From: Candidatus Gastranaerophilales bacterium
GTDB lineage: Bacteria; Cyanobacteriota; Vampirovibrionia; Gastranaerophilales; Gastranaerophilaceae
NCBI GenBank assembly: GCA_944324475.1
Contig: CALUWK010000010.1
Coordinates: 1-49,035 of the forward strand
DNA: 49,035 nucleotides
Reading direction: 5' to 3'
Under the pieces are notes generated by a model. It made no database searches. It had not been told where the DNA came from and was given only the letters and a program-made list of their open reading frames with translations. This document shows, piece by piece, positions 9,085-18,046 of this stretch. A program made the position numbers and the translations under genes. How positions within the stretch are numbered: position 1 is the stretch's first letter; each line of letters begins with the position of its first letter.

Positions 9085-10212
9085 CTACCTCAAAGGTAAC
9101 ACAAAAGTAAACATTGTGCCAAAATTTTCCTTTGAATATACCCAAATTTCACCCTTAAAATCCGTAATATAATTTTTTAATAAATTTAATGAAGCCTTAA
9201 GCCCAATAGGGCGTTTAACAGAACCTTTATAATATGTATCAAAAATATTATTAAGTTCATCTTGATTAAATATTAAATCTGCAATTTTCGCCTCAAATAA
9301 AACATACTTTGTAGTATCATAAGAATCATTTGCCAAGAATTCCCTGTTTTTAAGAAATTCCAAAGGAGGATGTCCGATATTCAAAGAACATTTACCTAAA
9401 TTTGCAAATCTTAAAAAAATATCCATTATACAACGCAAAATATATTCAACAATTTCACTATCTAAAAAGCAGTCTCTTTCAGTCAAAGTTGAATAATCAA
9501 GAGAAAATATAATTTTTTTATCCTTAAAATCCTTCTCATAAACCCGATTGATTGATTTTATCAGACTAATTAAATCAAAAAGTTTATTATTATACTCATT
9601 TTTCTTGGATTCAACCCTAAAAAGAGTAAATAATTTTTCAAGATCATAATTTAAATCTCTTGCATTTAAATTAATTATGTTCAAATATTTTTGTTGCTTT
9701 TCGGACAACGCGCCGCCTATTCCATCCAAAAGCGCACGAGAAAACCCACTTATTGAAACAAGATTTGATAAAATGACGCCTGATGAATCCAAAAGAAAAT
9801 CATTTTTTTCATCTATAATTTTTTGCGCAACTACAAACTTTTCCTTGGTAACCTTATTTTCTTTATGTTGCTGTGTTGCATTTCTTGCAATAACATATAC
9901 TTTATTTGTTTCTAAATTTCTTTTTGCAGTTATTTCAAGCAATAAAGAAGGTTTTTCTTCTTCTTTAACAAAAGCTCTGACCAATTCAGATGAACCATCC
10001 TGAACTATTTTATTCAAAACATCAGTACCATTTTCTACAAACTCGGAAAAATAATGTCCCAACATATTAAATCTATTAGCACTATACATCTTAAGAACAC
10101 TATCATTGACATCAACTATTTTTCCGTCTTGTTCAAGCGTAAAAATTCCGTCTGGCAATAGATTAAAATTATTATCTTCTTTTTGGCTTTTAAAATATTC
10201 TAATATTTTCAT
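9085..10212 (-). CDS. PAS-containing histidine-kinase-like protein, apparently catalytically degenerate
   Basis: Residues 20-112 look like a PAS sensor (LPDGIFTLEQDGKIVDVNDS). Residues 137-200 align with a HisKA dimerisation helix pair, including GFSRALLDGIGGALSEKQQKYL. The rest has the HATPase layout and ends KGEIWVYSKENFGTMFTFVLPL. The phosphoacceptor region that should read SHELRTPL instead reads SGVILSNL (144-151), so His is replaced by Gly145. The N box lacks its Asn, and the G1 (DxGxG) and G2 boxes are not recognisable. No transmembrane segment is present. It is probably a cytoplasmic pseudokinase or scaffold. Confidence 0.8.
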   Translation of the reverse strand: MKILEYFKSQKEDNNFNLLPDGIFTLEQDGKIVDVNDSVLKMYSANRFNMLGHYFSEFVENGTDVLNKIVQDGSSELVRAFVKEEEKPSLLLEITAKRNLETNKVYVIARNATQQHKENKVTKEKFVVAQKIIDEKNDFLLDSSGVILSNLVSISGFSRALLDGIGGALSEKQQKYLNIINLNARDLNYDLEKLFTLFRVESKKNEYNNKLFDLISLIKSINRVYEKDFKDKKIIFSLDYSTLTERDCFLDSEIVEYILRCIMDIFLRFANLGKCSLNIGHPPLEFLKNREFLANDSYDTTKYVLFEAKIADLIFNQDELNNIFDTYYKGSVKRPIGLKASLNLLKNYITDFKGEIWVYSKENFGTMFTFVLPLR

Positions 10213-10349
10213 TTACTATTTAAAAATTCCTTAAAATTATACTATCATGATTTTTTTTCAAACGAAAGTTATAGTAAACTCATTCTTTGTAATAATTAAC
10301 ATTTAATTTAAAATATCTTAATATTAAAAGGAATAATTAGGATGACAAA

Positions 10350-10679
10350 ATGGACTTTAGCCAATCAATATATAAAAATAAAATTATTTTAATTATAAAC
10401 AATACTAAGATAGATGACAATTTAGCAAATAAAATTATAGAAATGACAAAAAAATACCAAATAATAGGATTAGATATGAAAAATGTCAATTCTATAAATT
10501 CAAAAAAGTTTGTAATTACACTTTTAGACGATAAATTAAAACTCTTCAATCTTCAAAATGAAGTTTTAGCATATATTTCCATAATTCTAAAAGAAGGGTC
10601 TCTAAAATCATATATGAACAAGAATGATTTTATAAACAACAAAAGAGAACTTATCAAACGCAGGTTTCTTATTGCGTAA
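10350..10679 (+). CDS. Small STAS-like protein
   Basis: The protein has 109 residues. A beta-strand/helix pattern (KIILIINNTKID, then YQIIGLDMKNVNSINSKKF) recalls STAS domains of anti-sigma-factor antagonist type, where a Ser after a short strand is phosphorylated. Ser in NSINS is the best candidate residue. ATG at 10350 is supported by AGGA seven bases upstream. It is divergent from the kinase-like gene, so the two may be functionally linked. The assignment rests on pattern only. Confidence 0.5.
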   Translation: MDFSQSIYKNKIILIINNTKIDDNLANKIIEMTKKYQIIGLDMKNVNSINSKKFVITLLDDKLKLFNLQNEVLAYISIILKEGSLKSYMNKNDFINNKRELIKRRFLIA

Positions 10680-10700
10680 TTAAAACATAATTTGTAAAAT
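10672..10700 (+). promoter_or_regulatory. Promoter directly abutting the next start codon
   Basis: TTGCGT at 10672-10677 and TAAAAT at 10695-10700 are separated by 17 bases. The ATG of the membrane protein is at 10707, leaving only six bases after the -10 box and no Shine-Dalgarno. A leaderless transcript is likely if this promoter is used. Confidence 0.45.
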
Positions 10701-10706
10701 TAATAT

Positions 10707-12797
10707 ATGTTTTTTTTAGGGATCTTATTAAATCTTTTTTCTTCATATATTATCGCTTCAATTATCGGAAGCGGACTAATTATTTTCATTGCCTTTTTTG
10801 CATTAGTTATTTTAAATATAGAACTTTTATCTTTATTAAATTTGATCAATGGAACAAATATAATTATTCTTAACATATTTGAATTAATTTTATTATTTTT
10901 TTTATGGAAAAACAAAAAATTTTCAAAATTGACCTTAAAAATCAATTTAACAAAACTAAAAAATGCTTTAATACTTGACAAATCATTAATTATCTTGTCA
11001 ATTTGTTTTATTATCCTTATTTTTACAACCTTAATTTTGGCTATTGTAATGCCACCTTTAGAACCCGATAGTCAAACATATCACTTTTTAAGAGCGGTTG
11101 AATTTCTATCTCAAAAAAACCTTTCTCATTTTGAAACAAATGACATAAGAGCATTAATCATGCCAATAAATTCAGAAATTTTTTACACTTGGATAATAGC
11201 CCTAAAAAATAACTTCCAAGGATGCGGACTTTTATCTTTTTTTTCATATATTCTTGCAATTTATTCAAGTTTTGATATTTGTTCAAAATTTAAAATTTCA
11301 TACAGAAAAAGACTATGGATTATTTTTCTTTTTTCATCACTAGCTGCTATTATAATACAAATTCCAAGCCTGCAAACAGATATCATTATCGGAGCACTTT
11401 TTTTATGTGCAACCGCATTATATCTAAAAAACAATAAAAAATACCTTTATTTTTCTTCCCTTTCATTAGCTATTGCTCTTGGCGTAAAAAGTACTGGTTT
11501 TATAATGCTTTTTAGTTTTATGATTTTAATTTTTGGAATTTCATTTTACATTAAAAAAGAAAAAAAATTCAAAAATATTAATATATTCATCGCTTTTCTT
11601 ATATTAAACTTTTTTATTTTTTCATCTTACAACTATATTTTAAATCTGATAGATTTTCACAACCCATTTTCTAACCATGCAGCATATCTGGGACACAGAT
11701 TTTGGGGAGGATATAAAGGTTTTATTTCAAATTTAATACATTTTTCATTTCAGGCAATAGATTTTACAGGCTTCAAATGGGGTTATTATCTAAATGATAA
11801 AATACTTCATCTTAAAAATCTCATTTTTCAAATATTGAATATTAATCCCTCAATAGGCTGTAACGTTGAAATGGAAAAAGTGAACATTATAACAGATGAA
11901 CAAATTGTAGGTTTTGGAATATTAGGATTTTTAGTATTTTTACCTTGCATTTTTGTTTCAATTTTTAAAATATTTTTAAATAAAAATAAAAGAACAATAT
12001 TTCTTTTTTTATTAGCTTTGGGCTTTTTAATTAACATTATTACTTTGTCCTTAAGCATAGGTTATATGATTTTTTCGATAAGATTTGTTGTAGCTTTTGT
12101 CTGTCTTTCAAACATTTGTCTTATTTATTCGTACAGAAAAAAAAGTATTATTAAACCCGTTATAATATTTTTTATGATTTTTTATATGACACTTATTTCA
12201 ACACACATTAAAAGAATGCCTTTTTTTATTGTGATTAAAAACTTAAAAGAAAATAATTTTAACCTATCCAAATTTAACGATGATTGTTTTAATAGCAAGA
12301 TTACAAGCGTTTTTGAACTTGCACCAGACATAATTGAAACCATAAATGAAAAATATAAAAACGCATCAAAAATTGGAATTATAAAAACAACTGACTCTTC
12401 CCTTTTATATTTAAAAGAATTAAATATTAAAAAAGACTTTGATTTTTTAAATGCAGCAAATATTGACAATTACAAACTTAACAAATACGACTTAATTATT
12501 CTAGAAGGTGATATACAGGACGATAATGTTTTTAATCCTGAAGATGTGGAAATAAACTATATAATTGATAGTGAAAAAATAATCTTTAAAAACAACAAAA
12601 AGAAAATTAAATGCTGCTACAGTGCACTAAATACGAATCCAAATGAACCAATATCAAGAAAATGTCTTGGATACGACTATATGTTAAACAATAAAAACTT
12701 TAAAAAAGATTATACAAAAATTTTCAAATCCAAAAGTCTAAAATCAGAAATTAAAATACACTACTTTAAGAATATTAAATTTTCTGATAATATATAA
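10707..12797 (+). CDS. Polytopic GT-C/ArnT-like glycosyltransferase family membrane protein
   Basis: The protein has 696 residues. About a dozen hydrophobic segments cover residues 1-490, followed by a soluble C-terminal domain of about 180 residues. The first large loop has EPDSQTYHFLRAVEF (from residue 119) and later NDIRALIMPINSEIFYTWI. This resembles dolichyl-phosphate-mannose-transferase-like (GT39/83) proteins, where an acidic loop after the first helices is catalytic. The donor is probably a lipid-linked sugar and the acceptor unknown. No Shine-Dalgarno precedes the ATG. It is followed after 31 bases by the secreted glycine-zipper gene. Confidence 0.65.
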   Translation: MFFLGILLNLFSSYIIASIIGSGLIIFIAFFALVILNIELLSLLNLINGTNIIILNIFELILLFFLWKNKKFSKLTLKINLTKLKNALILDKSLIILSICFIILIFTTLILAIVMPPLEPDSQTYHFLRAVEFLSQKNLSHFETNDIRALIMPINSEIFYTWIIALKNNFQGCGLLSFFSYILAIYSSFDICSKFKISYRKRLWIIFLFSSLAAIIIQIPSLQTDIIIGALFLCATALYLKNNKKYLYFSSLSLAIALGVKSTGFIMLFSFMILIFGISFYIKKEKKFKNINIFIAFLILNFFIFSSYNYILNLIDFHNPFSNHAAYLGHRFWGGYKGFISNLIHFSFQAIDFTGFKWGYYLNDKILHLKNLIFQILNINPSIGCNVEMEKVNIITDEQIVGFGILGFLVFLPCIFVSIFKIFLNKNKRTIFLFLLALGFLINIITLSLSIGYMIFSIRFVVAFVCLSNICLIYSYRKKSIIKPVIIFFMIFYMTLISTHIKRMPFFIVIKNLKENNFNLSKFNDDCFNSKITSVFELAPDIIETINEKYKNASKIGIIKTTDSSLLYLKELNIKKDFDFLNAANIDNYKLNKYDLIILEGDIQDDNVFNPEDVEINYIIDSEKIIFKNNKKKIKCCYSALNTNPNEPISRKCLGYDYMLNNKNFKKDYTKIFKSKSLKSEIKIHYFKNIKFSDNI

Positions 12798-12828
12798 AAG
12801 TAGAATAAAGATTTACGAGGGTGTTTTT

Positions 12829-13530
12829 ATGTTTAAAAAAATCATGTCTTTAACTATACTATCTTTAATTTTTTCATCATTATCTCTGCAAGGACTTGCA
12901 TATAGCTATAATGATACAGATGTTGAACACTTACAAACAGTTAAAGATGCCAAAATCGACCTTGTTAAAATTACTCCAAGCGGTAATGTCATTCAAAAAG
13001 AAAACAATCTGGTTGTAAATTTTGCACAAAATTTTAACTCAAAATATTATAAAACAGGAGACTATGTGCAATTTATTTTTGAAAATGACGTCAAAACAAT
13101 CGAAGGAACTCTTTTAATACCATGTAATTCTTCTCTTATAGCAAGGATTACCTGCATAGAATCTCCAAAATGGTTCTCAAGAAATGCAAAAGTATATATG
13201 GAATTTACTCATATCTTACTTCCTGACGGAACAAATATTCCCGTGTGCGTTGAATTAGCGAAGAAAAAATATCTGCAAGAAGGCGCAAAGGAAACAGCAG
13301 GAAAAATTGCAGCTTATACTCTTTCAATCGGAGGTGTAGGGTCAGGTTTAGGTGCAGCAATAGGTGTTGCTGCTGGCCACACAATTACTGGACTTATTAT
13401 TGGTGGCTCAATAGGCGGCGGAGTAGGGCTTGTTTCCGGTGTAGTTTCGCCTGGACTTCATTACAAAGCAAAAAAAGGCGAAAAAGTCATTCTTGAACTT
13501 CAAGATAATTTGAAATTACCTGTCAAATAA
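12829..13530 (+). CDS. Secreted glycine-zipper protein
   Basis: The protein has 233 residues. It begins with a Sec signal peptide (MFKKIMSLTILSLIFSSLSL, cleavage probably after QGLA, residue 24). A beta-rich domain follows at about 40-150. A Gly-rich hydrophobic stretch at 165-205 (GGVGSGLGAAIGVAAGHTIT and onward) looks like a glycine zipper. The short ending, with KAKKGEKVILELQDNLKLP, resembles the last strands of VirB10/TrbI-like beta domains, but this similarity is weak. An exported envelope protein is the safe reading. GAGGGTG precedes the ATG. Confidence 0.72.
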   Translation: MFKKIMSLTILSLIFSSLSLQGLAYSYNDTDVEHLQTVKDAKIDLVKITPSGNVIQKENNLVVNFAQNFNSKYYKTGDYVQFIFENDVKTIEGTLLIPCNSSLIARITCIESPKWFSRNAKVYMEFTHILLPDGTNIPVCVELAKKKYLQEGAKETAGKIAAYTLSIGGVGSGLGAAIGVAAGHTITGLIIGGSIGGGVGLVSGVVSPGLHYKAKKGEKVILELQDNLKLPVK

Positions 13531-13552
13531 AATTAATTATTTTAATAAATAA

Positions 13553-13581
13553 TTGAACTAATCGCCCTATTATGCTATAAT
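13553..13581 (+). promoter_or_regulatory. Strong sigma-70-like promoter
   Basis: TTGAAC at 13553-13558 and TATAAT at 13576-13581 have exactly 17 bases between them, with TG one base before the -10 (extended -10). The ATG of the small protein follows at 13604. Confidence 0.7.
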
Positions 13582-13603
13582 CTTAGTATAAGAGGGTGAT
13601 TTT

Positions 13604-13864
13604 ATGTCATTTGATATTAATCCAAATAGAAATTTATCTAACGTACAAGCTTCCTCAAAAACAACTGCAGGCGGAGGGGGTAACACTGGTTATTTTCAAA
13701 GAGAAAACTCTGAAGAAGAACCTATTGAATTTGCAAAAGATTATCCTGATGACAGTTTTGAAAAACAGGATGAAAAAGTAATTGAAGAAGAAAGTTTAAT
13801 TTCAATTATAAAAAGTTTAATTTTAGATTTTCTTTCAGCAATTAAAAATTTCTTTACTAAATAA
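13604..13864 (+). CDS. Small acidic protein with C-terminal hydrophobic helix, unknown
   Basis: The protein has 86 residues. A polar start (MSFDINPNRNLSNVQ) and a Gly-rich linker are followed by an acidic middle, and it ends in an amphipathic or membrane-associated helix (SIIKSLILDFLSAIKNFFTK). AGAGGGTG lies before the ATG and a near-consensus promoter lies 22 bases upstream, so it is probably well expressed. I do not recognise a family. It sits just upstream of pgk. Confidence 0.7.
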   Translation: MSFDINPNRNLSNVQASSKTTAGGGGNTGYFQRENSEEEPIEFAKDYPDDSFEKQDEKVIEEESLISIIKSLILDFLSAIKNFFTK

Positions 13865-13866
13865 AG

Positions 13867-13895
13867 TTGAAGATTGTTTATATTTATTCTAAAAT
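13867..13895 (+). promoter_or_regulatory. Probable pgk promoter
   Basis: TTGAAG at 13867-13872 and TAAAAT at 13890-13895 have 17 bases between them, immediately after the stop of the preceding small gene. The pgk ATG is at 13931. Confidence 0.45.
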
Positions 13896-13930
13896 TACCT
13901 TATGTTATGATTACATAAGGAGTTTCGGAT

Positions 13931-15130
13931 ATGAAAAAATCAATCAAAAATTTAAGCGACATCAAAGGAAAAAAAGCTCTGGTCAGAGTAGATATTAATG
14001 TTCCCTTGGATGAAAATAACAATGTATCAGATGATACAAGAATTCAAGCAATTTTACCTACCGTAAAATTTTTAACTAATAAGGGTGCAAAAGTAATCCT
14101 AATGGCACACTTAGGACGTCCTAAAGGCGAAATAAAACCCGAATATTCACTTGAACCTGTCGCAAAACATTTATCTAAAGTGCTAGGTCAAGAAGTTTTA
14201 TTTATTAAATCACCTATTGGCAAAGGTGCAGACAAAGAACTTGAAACACTTAAAGATGGACAAGTTGCATTATTAGAAAATATAAGATTTTATAAAGAAG
14301 AAGAAGCAAAAGATGACGATATGACTTTTGCTAAAGAACTTGCAAAACTCGGGGATTTCTATGTAAATGATGCTTTTGGTGCAGCTCATAGAAATCACAC
14401 ATCAACTGCTAAATTAGCACAAATATTAAAACCTGCTGTTTCAGGACTTTTGATGGAAAAAGAATTAAGATGTCTAGGAGAAGCTTTAAACAATCCTTCA
14501 CACCCTTTTACTGCTATTGTTGGCGGAGCAAAAGTTTCAACTAAAATCGGGGTTTTGGAAAATTTAATTGATAAAGTTGACAACCTTATTATAGGCGGTG
14601 GTATGGCTTATACTTTTGTTAAAGCCAATGGCGGAAAAATAGGTAATTCTATATGCGAAGACGATCAACTTGAAACAGCAAAAGCAATAGAAGCTAAAGC
14701 AAAAGCTAAAGGAGTCAACCTTATTCTGGCTACAGATGTGCTTGTTACAAATGATTTTTCAGGAAACGGCGAAAATAAAATAGTTAATGTAAATGATATA
14801 CCTGATGGTTTTGAAGGTGTAGATGCAGGTCCAAATACTCAAAAAACATTCAGTGATGTCATTAAATCCTCTAAAACAATATTAATGAACGGACCTGTTG
14901 GTGCTTTTGAAAATCCAAAATTTGCAGAAGGCACAAAAGCAGTGTTAAAAGCAATAGTTGAAGCAACAAAATCTGGTGCAACTTCAGTTATAGGCGGGGG
15001 AGACTCTGTTTCAGCAGCTAAAAAATTCGCAAAAGCAGAAGATTTCACACATGTATCAACAGGCGGTGGAGCTTCTTTGGAATTTATTGAAGGAAAAGTT
15101 CTTCCCGGTGTTGATGCGTTGGATGACTAA
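13931..15130 (+). CDS. pgk: Phosphoglycerate kinase
   Basis: Glycolytic and gluconeogenic enzyme exchanging phosphate between 1,3-bisphosphoglycerate and ADP in the cytosol. It has 399 residues, the normal length. Substrate motifs VRVDINVPLD (18-27) and MAHLGRPKGE are intact, as are the nucleotide-site stretches NGPVGAFE and IGGGDSVSAAKKF and the C-terminal STGGGASLEFIEGK. AAGGAG precedes the ATG at the right distance. It stands alone between its own promoter and a strong terminator; no gap or tpi gene adjoins. Confidence 0.97.
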   Translation: MKKSIKNLSDIKGKKALVRVDINVPLDENNNVSDDTRIQAILPTVKFLTNKGAKVILMAHLGRPKGEIKPEYSLEPVAKHLSKVLGQEVLFIKSPIGKGADKELETLKDGQVALLENIRFYKEEEAKDDDMTFAKELAKLGDFYVNDAFGAAHRNHTSTAKLAQILKPAVSGLLMEKELRCLGEALNNPSHPFTAIVGGAKVSTKIGVLENLIDKVDNLIIGGGMAYTFVKANGGKIGNSICEDDQLETAKAIEAKAKAKGVNLILATDVLVTNDFSGNGENKIVNVNDIPDGFEGVDAGPNTQKTFSDVIKSSKTILMNGPVGAFENPKFAEGTKAVLKAIVEATKSGATSVIGGGDSVSAAKKFAKAEDFTHVSTGGGASLEFIEGKVLPGVDALDD

Positions 15131-15154
15131 TATTAATTAAGTATTTTAAATACG

Positions 15155-15192
15155 AAATACCACACTATATAAATAGTGTGGTATTTATTTTT
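15155..15192 (+). terminator. Intrinsic terminator after pgk
   Basis: A perfect 14-bp stem, AAATACCACACTAT (15155-15168) with ATAGTGTGGTATTT (15173-15186), has a four-base loop and is followed by ATTTTT. Confidence 0.92.
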
Positions 15193-15215
15193 CATACATA
15201 TAGATGATTTTTTGT

Positions 15216-15243
15216 TTGGAATATTAAAGCATAATCATATAAA
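15216..15243 (+). promoter_or_regulatory. Promoter of the TPR-GGDEF operon
   Basis: TTGGAA at 15216-15221 and TATAAA at 15238-15243 have 16 bases between them. Transcription would start near 15250, at the base of the hairpin described next. Confidence 0.5.
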
Positions 15244-15250
15244 ATCGATA

Positions 15251-15280
15251 GCTTGATAGTACAGTATTTTCTATCAAAGC
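15251..15280 (+). promoter_or_regulatory. Inverted repeat at the 5' end of the TPR-GGDEF mRNA
   Basis: GCTTGATAG (15251-15259) pairs with CTATCAAAGC (15271-15280) apart from one extra A, with an 11-base loop. It is directly followed by the Shine-Dalgarno AAGGA (15281-15285) and the ATG at 15292. It could be an operator or an RNA hairpin that controls ribosome access. Confidence 0.5.
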
Positions 15281-15291
15281 AAGGATTATAA

Positions 15292-16962
15292 ATGTTAATA
15301 AAACAAAAAAACAAAATTCCCCAAAGAAAAGACGATACAACCATGACAAATTCTGAAAAAACACTGGAATTAGCAGTTGCAGCTCATCAAAGATATCTTC
15401 TTAAAGCAACAAACGAAGATTTAACCACGGCCATAAACTGCTATATTGAAACAATTAAAGAAAACCCCGAGCTAACAAGTGCTTACTATCGACTTGCAAC
15501 ACTTCTACATAAAAATGGTCAGATAGGAGTTCAAAGTGCTATTGAACAATGTTTAAAAGCAGTAAAGATAAACCCGAATGATGCAAATGCCCACATGTAT
15601 TTGGGGTATTTTTTATCATTAAATTCAGAGTTTGAAAAAGCAAAAGAGGAATTTAAAACAGCAATAAAATTAAAACCGGCAACCTCAAGAACACGTCTTG
15701 TCCTTGCTTTAACTTGTTTAGAAAAAATAAAAAATTCTACCGAAAAAAAATCAATCAATGACTTCACGAATGCTCTATATTATGGAATAACAGGAACATT
15801 AATGAGTCTGTTTGATAAGGCAAGCATAAAAATGCTTATTAGAAATATATCTGATGATATTAATTTTACAAAATACAAAGCAGTAGGGGGATTTTTTGAA
15901 AAAGTAAATTCCGAAAAAAAAGCATACGACATATACCTTAATGCCGTAGACAATTCCAAAAAATCAATCAGTTTATATGAAAGAATGGCACGCATTGCAA
16001 TCAAAAAAAGTCGCTATGACATTGCTTTTGATTGTTTGAATAATGTCGTAATCTTATCAGATAATGATCCAATGAAAGTTGTCAATATAATTGAATTTAT
16101 CGAACAATATCAAAATGACAAAACTGATGAACTAATTGATTTTTATACAATTTTAGCGAATAAATACCCCGAACTTTCAAAATGCTATTATGAGCTAGGG
16201 CATTTATACCTAAAAAAAGACGAAAGAATAAATGCCCTTAGCGCATTCAAACTCGCCTTAAAATACGATGAAAATAACCCCTATTACCAAAATTCACTCG
16301 CTTATGCTTATGTTCAATTAGAACAATATGATAGCGCAATAGAATTGTACAAAAAAGCTCTTGAAGCAAATCCGAATGACGAATGGACATCAGTTGTAGC
16401 TCAAGCTTTAGCTGCAATATATCATCAAATAAAAGGAAACTCGGAAGCTGCCATTTCAATGCTTCAAAATAGCTTACTTTTAACTAAAAATAAATCTCAA
16501 ATTCATGAAGCAATAGCAGATATCTATTATGACATTGAAAATCTTGATAATGCCATTGAGTACTATAATCTAGCTTTAAATGAAGACTCAGATAATCCAA
16601 AAATATATTCTCGATTAGCAATGGCGTATTGGGAAAAAGATTGTATAGAAAAAGCAATTATATTCTATTCAAAAGCGATAGAATTAGATTCAAGCTATGA
16701 TATAGCATACAATAATTTAGGAGTGGTATTTCTAGATGGACTCGGAGATGCAAACAGAGCAGCAGAATATTTTAAAACCGCAGTAAAAATTAATCCCGAA
16801 TACGTTTTAGCACATTTTAATCTTGCAAGAAGTCATGAGATGTTAAACGAAAAAATTACAGCTGCAAAGCAATACCAAAAAGCACTGAACTTAAATAAAG
16901 AAAAAAATGAACTTGATAACAAAATCATAGAAGAAAGACTCTATAAGCTTTTTGAAACGTAA
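15292..16962 (+). CDS. Cytoplasmic TPR-repeat protein
   Basis: The protein has 556 residues with many tetratricopeptide repeats. Clear units include the one containing CLKAVKINPNDANAHMYLGY (N-terminal third), AFKLALKYDENNPYYQNSLA and YNLALNEDSDNPKIYSRLA. A last run has FKTAVKINPEYVLAHFNLAR. There is no signal peptide or membrane segment. The start at 15292 has AAGGA six bases upstream; a second ATG at 15343 (MTNSEK) is possible. It is the first gene of an operon with another TPR protein and a GGDEF protein, so a scaffold role in that signalling unit is plausible. Confidence 0.85.
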   Translation: MLIKQKNKIPQRKDDTTMTNSEKTLELAVAAHQRYLLKATNEDLTTAINCYIETIKENPELTSAYYRLATLLHKNGQIGVQSAIEQCLKAVKINPNDANAHMYLGYFLSLNSEFEKAKEEFKTAIKLKPATSRTRLVLALTCLEKIKNSTEKKSINDFTNALYYGITGTLMSLFDKASIKMLIRNISDDINFTKYKAVGGFFEKVNSEKKAYDIYLNAVDNSKKSISLYERMARIAIKKSRYDIAFDCLNNVVILSDNDPMKVVNIIEFIEQYQNDKTDELIDFYTILANKYPELSKCYYELGHLYLKKDERINALSAFKLALKYDENNPYYQNSLAYAYVQLEQYDSAIELYKKALEANPNDEWTSVVAQALAAIYHQIKGNSEAAISMLQNSLLLTKNKSQIHEAIADIYYDIENLDNAIEYYNLALNEDSDNPKIYSRLAMAYWEKDCIEKAIIFYSKAIELDSSYDIAYNNLGVVFLDGLGDANRAAEYFKTAVKINPEYVLAHFNLARSHEMLNEKITAAKQYQKALNLNKEKNELDNKIIEERLYKLFET

Positions 16963-16984
16963 AAAATAAAAAACCGTCGCCAAA

Positions 16985-18046
16985 ATGAAAAAACTAAAAA
17001 AAATATTTGAATCAACCTTAGCAAAAGTGATAAGCGGAATACTTATCATACTTTTTGCTTTAAGCATATTTATATTTTTTGATTTTTATAAAAGAGAAAT
17101 AAACAAATTCAGAGGATACTATTGGATTTATAAAGGAGATAAAGCCTTTAAAAAACAAGACCTATCAAAAGCCATTTATTTTTATGAAAAAGGCATAAAA
17201 CTCCATCCTAAACACTATAAAGCAATGTATAACCTTGCAAACATATACGTTGTATATGAAGACTATTACTCTGCATTAGAAAATTATGAAAAAGCACTAC
17301 TTATAAAACCCGATTATGAAGTTGCAAGAATAGATTATGCAATAATTTTATCAGAAACTTATAACACTGACGAAGCTATAAAACAATATAAAAAAGTTAT
17401 TTCAAACAAACCTCGCTTCATAAAGATCCCTTTTTTAGTAGATAGCAAAAAATCATACATACACAACAGAGGAGTTGCTTATTATAATATGGGAATTGCT
17501 TATCGCACAAAATCTTTACTGGCAGGTTTAAATCAAAATACAAGTAAATATTATCTTCAAAAAGCAAGCGAATCTTATGAAGAAGCAGTAAATATCTTAA
17601 AAACTTATAACTCAAACTACAATCTTGGATTAATACACCAACTCTTAAAAAACTACAATCAAGCAGGCTATTACTATTGCAGAGCAATAGAAATAGAACC
17701 TTTTGAATATGAAGCGCACTTTAACCTTGCTATTATTTTAAAAGACATGAAAGACTATAGAGGTGCAGCAGAAGAATTTAAAAAAGCAGCACTAATACTA
17801 AATTCGAAAAATGAACCTGATAAAACACGCTACATATTTGATATTTTAGATGAAGTAAACCAAAAAATAGCCATTTTTAATGATAAAGAGTATTTTGAAA
17901 AAATAAAAGAACAAGAAGAAAATACTCCAAATGAATATAAAGCAGGAAAACTCATAATTGATGAAAATAATAAAACCAAACAAAAAGAATTAATAGAATA
18001 TTTTAAAATTTGCGAGGGAAGAAAGGTCTTTATGGGTGACATATAG
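16985..18046 (+). CDS. Membrane-anchored TPR-repeat protein
   Basis: The protein has 353 residues. One N-terminal membrane helix (about 14-34, IILFALSIFIFFDFY) is followed by TPR units (DLSKAIYFYEKGIKLHPKHY, YYSALENYEKALLIKPDYE and later FKKAALILNSKNEPDKTRYI). The C-terminus is charged. It starts 22 bases after the upstream TPR gene and ends flush with the ATG of the GGDEF gene, so the three are co-expressed. There is no clear Shine-Dalgarno. The topology places the repeats on one face of the membrane, but the sequence does not say which. Confidence 0.82.
   Translation: MKKLKKIFESTLAKVISGILIILFALSIFIFFDFYKREINKFRGYYWIYKGDKAFKKQDLSKAIYFYEKGIKLHPKHYKAMYNLANIYVVYEDYYSALENYEKALLIKPDYEVARIDYAIILSETYNTDEAIKQYKKVISNKPRFIKIPFLVDSKKSYIHNRGVAYYNMGIAYRTKSLLAGLNQNTSKYYLQKASESYEEAVNILKTYNSNYNLGLIHQLLKNYNQAGYYYCRAIEIEPFEYEAHFNLAIILKDMKDYRGAAEEFKKAALILNSKNEPDKTRYIFDILDEVNQKIAIFNDKEYFEKIKEQEENTPNEYKAGKLIIDENNKTKQKELIEYFKICEGRKVFMGDI

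Noticed and set aside
9677-10003. Plus-strand 108-residue frame within the kinase-like gene
   Set aside because: It is Cys/Ser/Phe-rich from reversed Lys/Glu codons; the minus-strand gene has a consistent domain order.
13867-13895. Alternative pgk -10 at TATGAT just before the Shine-Dalgarno
   Set aside because: No -35 at the right distance; the TTGAAG-17-TAAAAT pair is the better candidate.
14395-15048. Minus-strand frames within pgk
   Set aside because: They are shadows of a clear housekeeping gene with no start signals.
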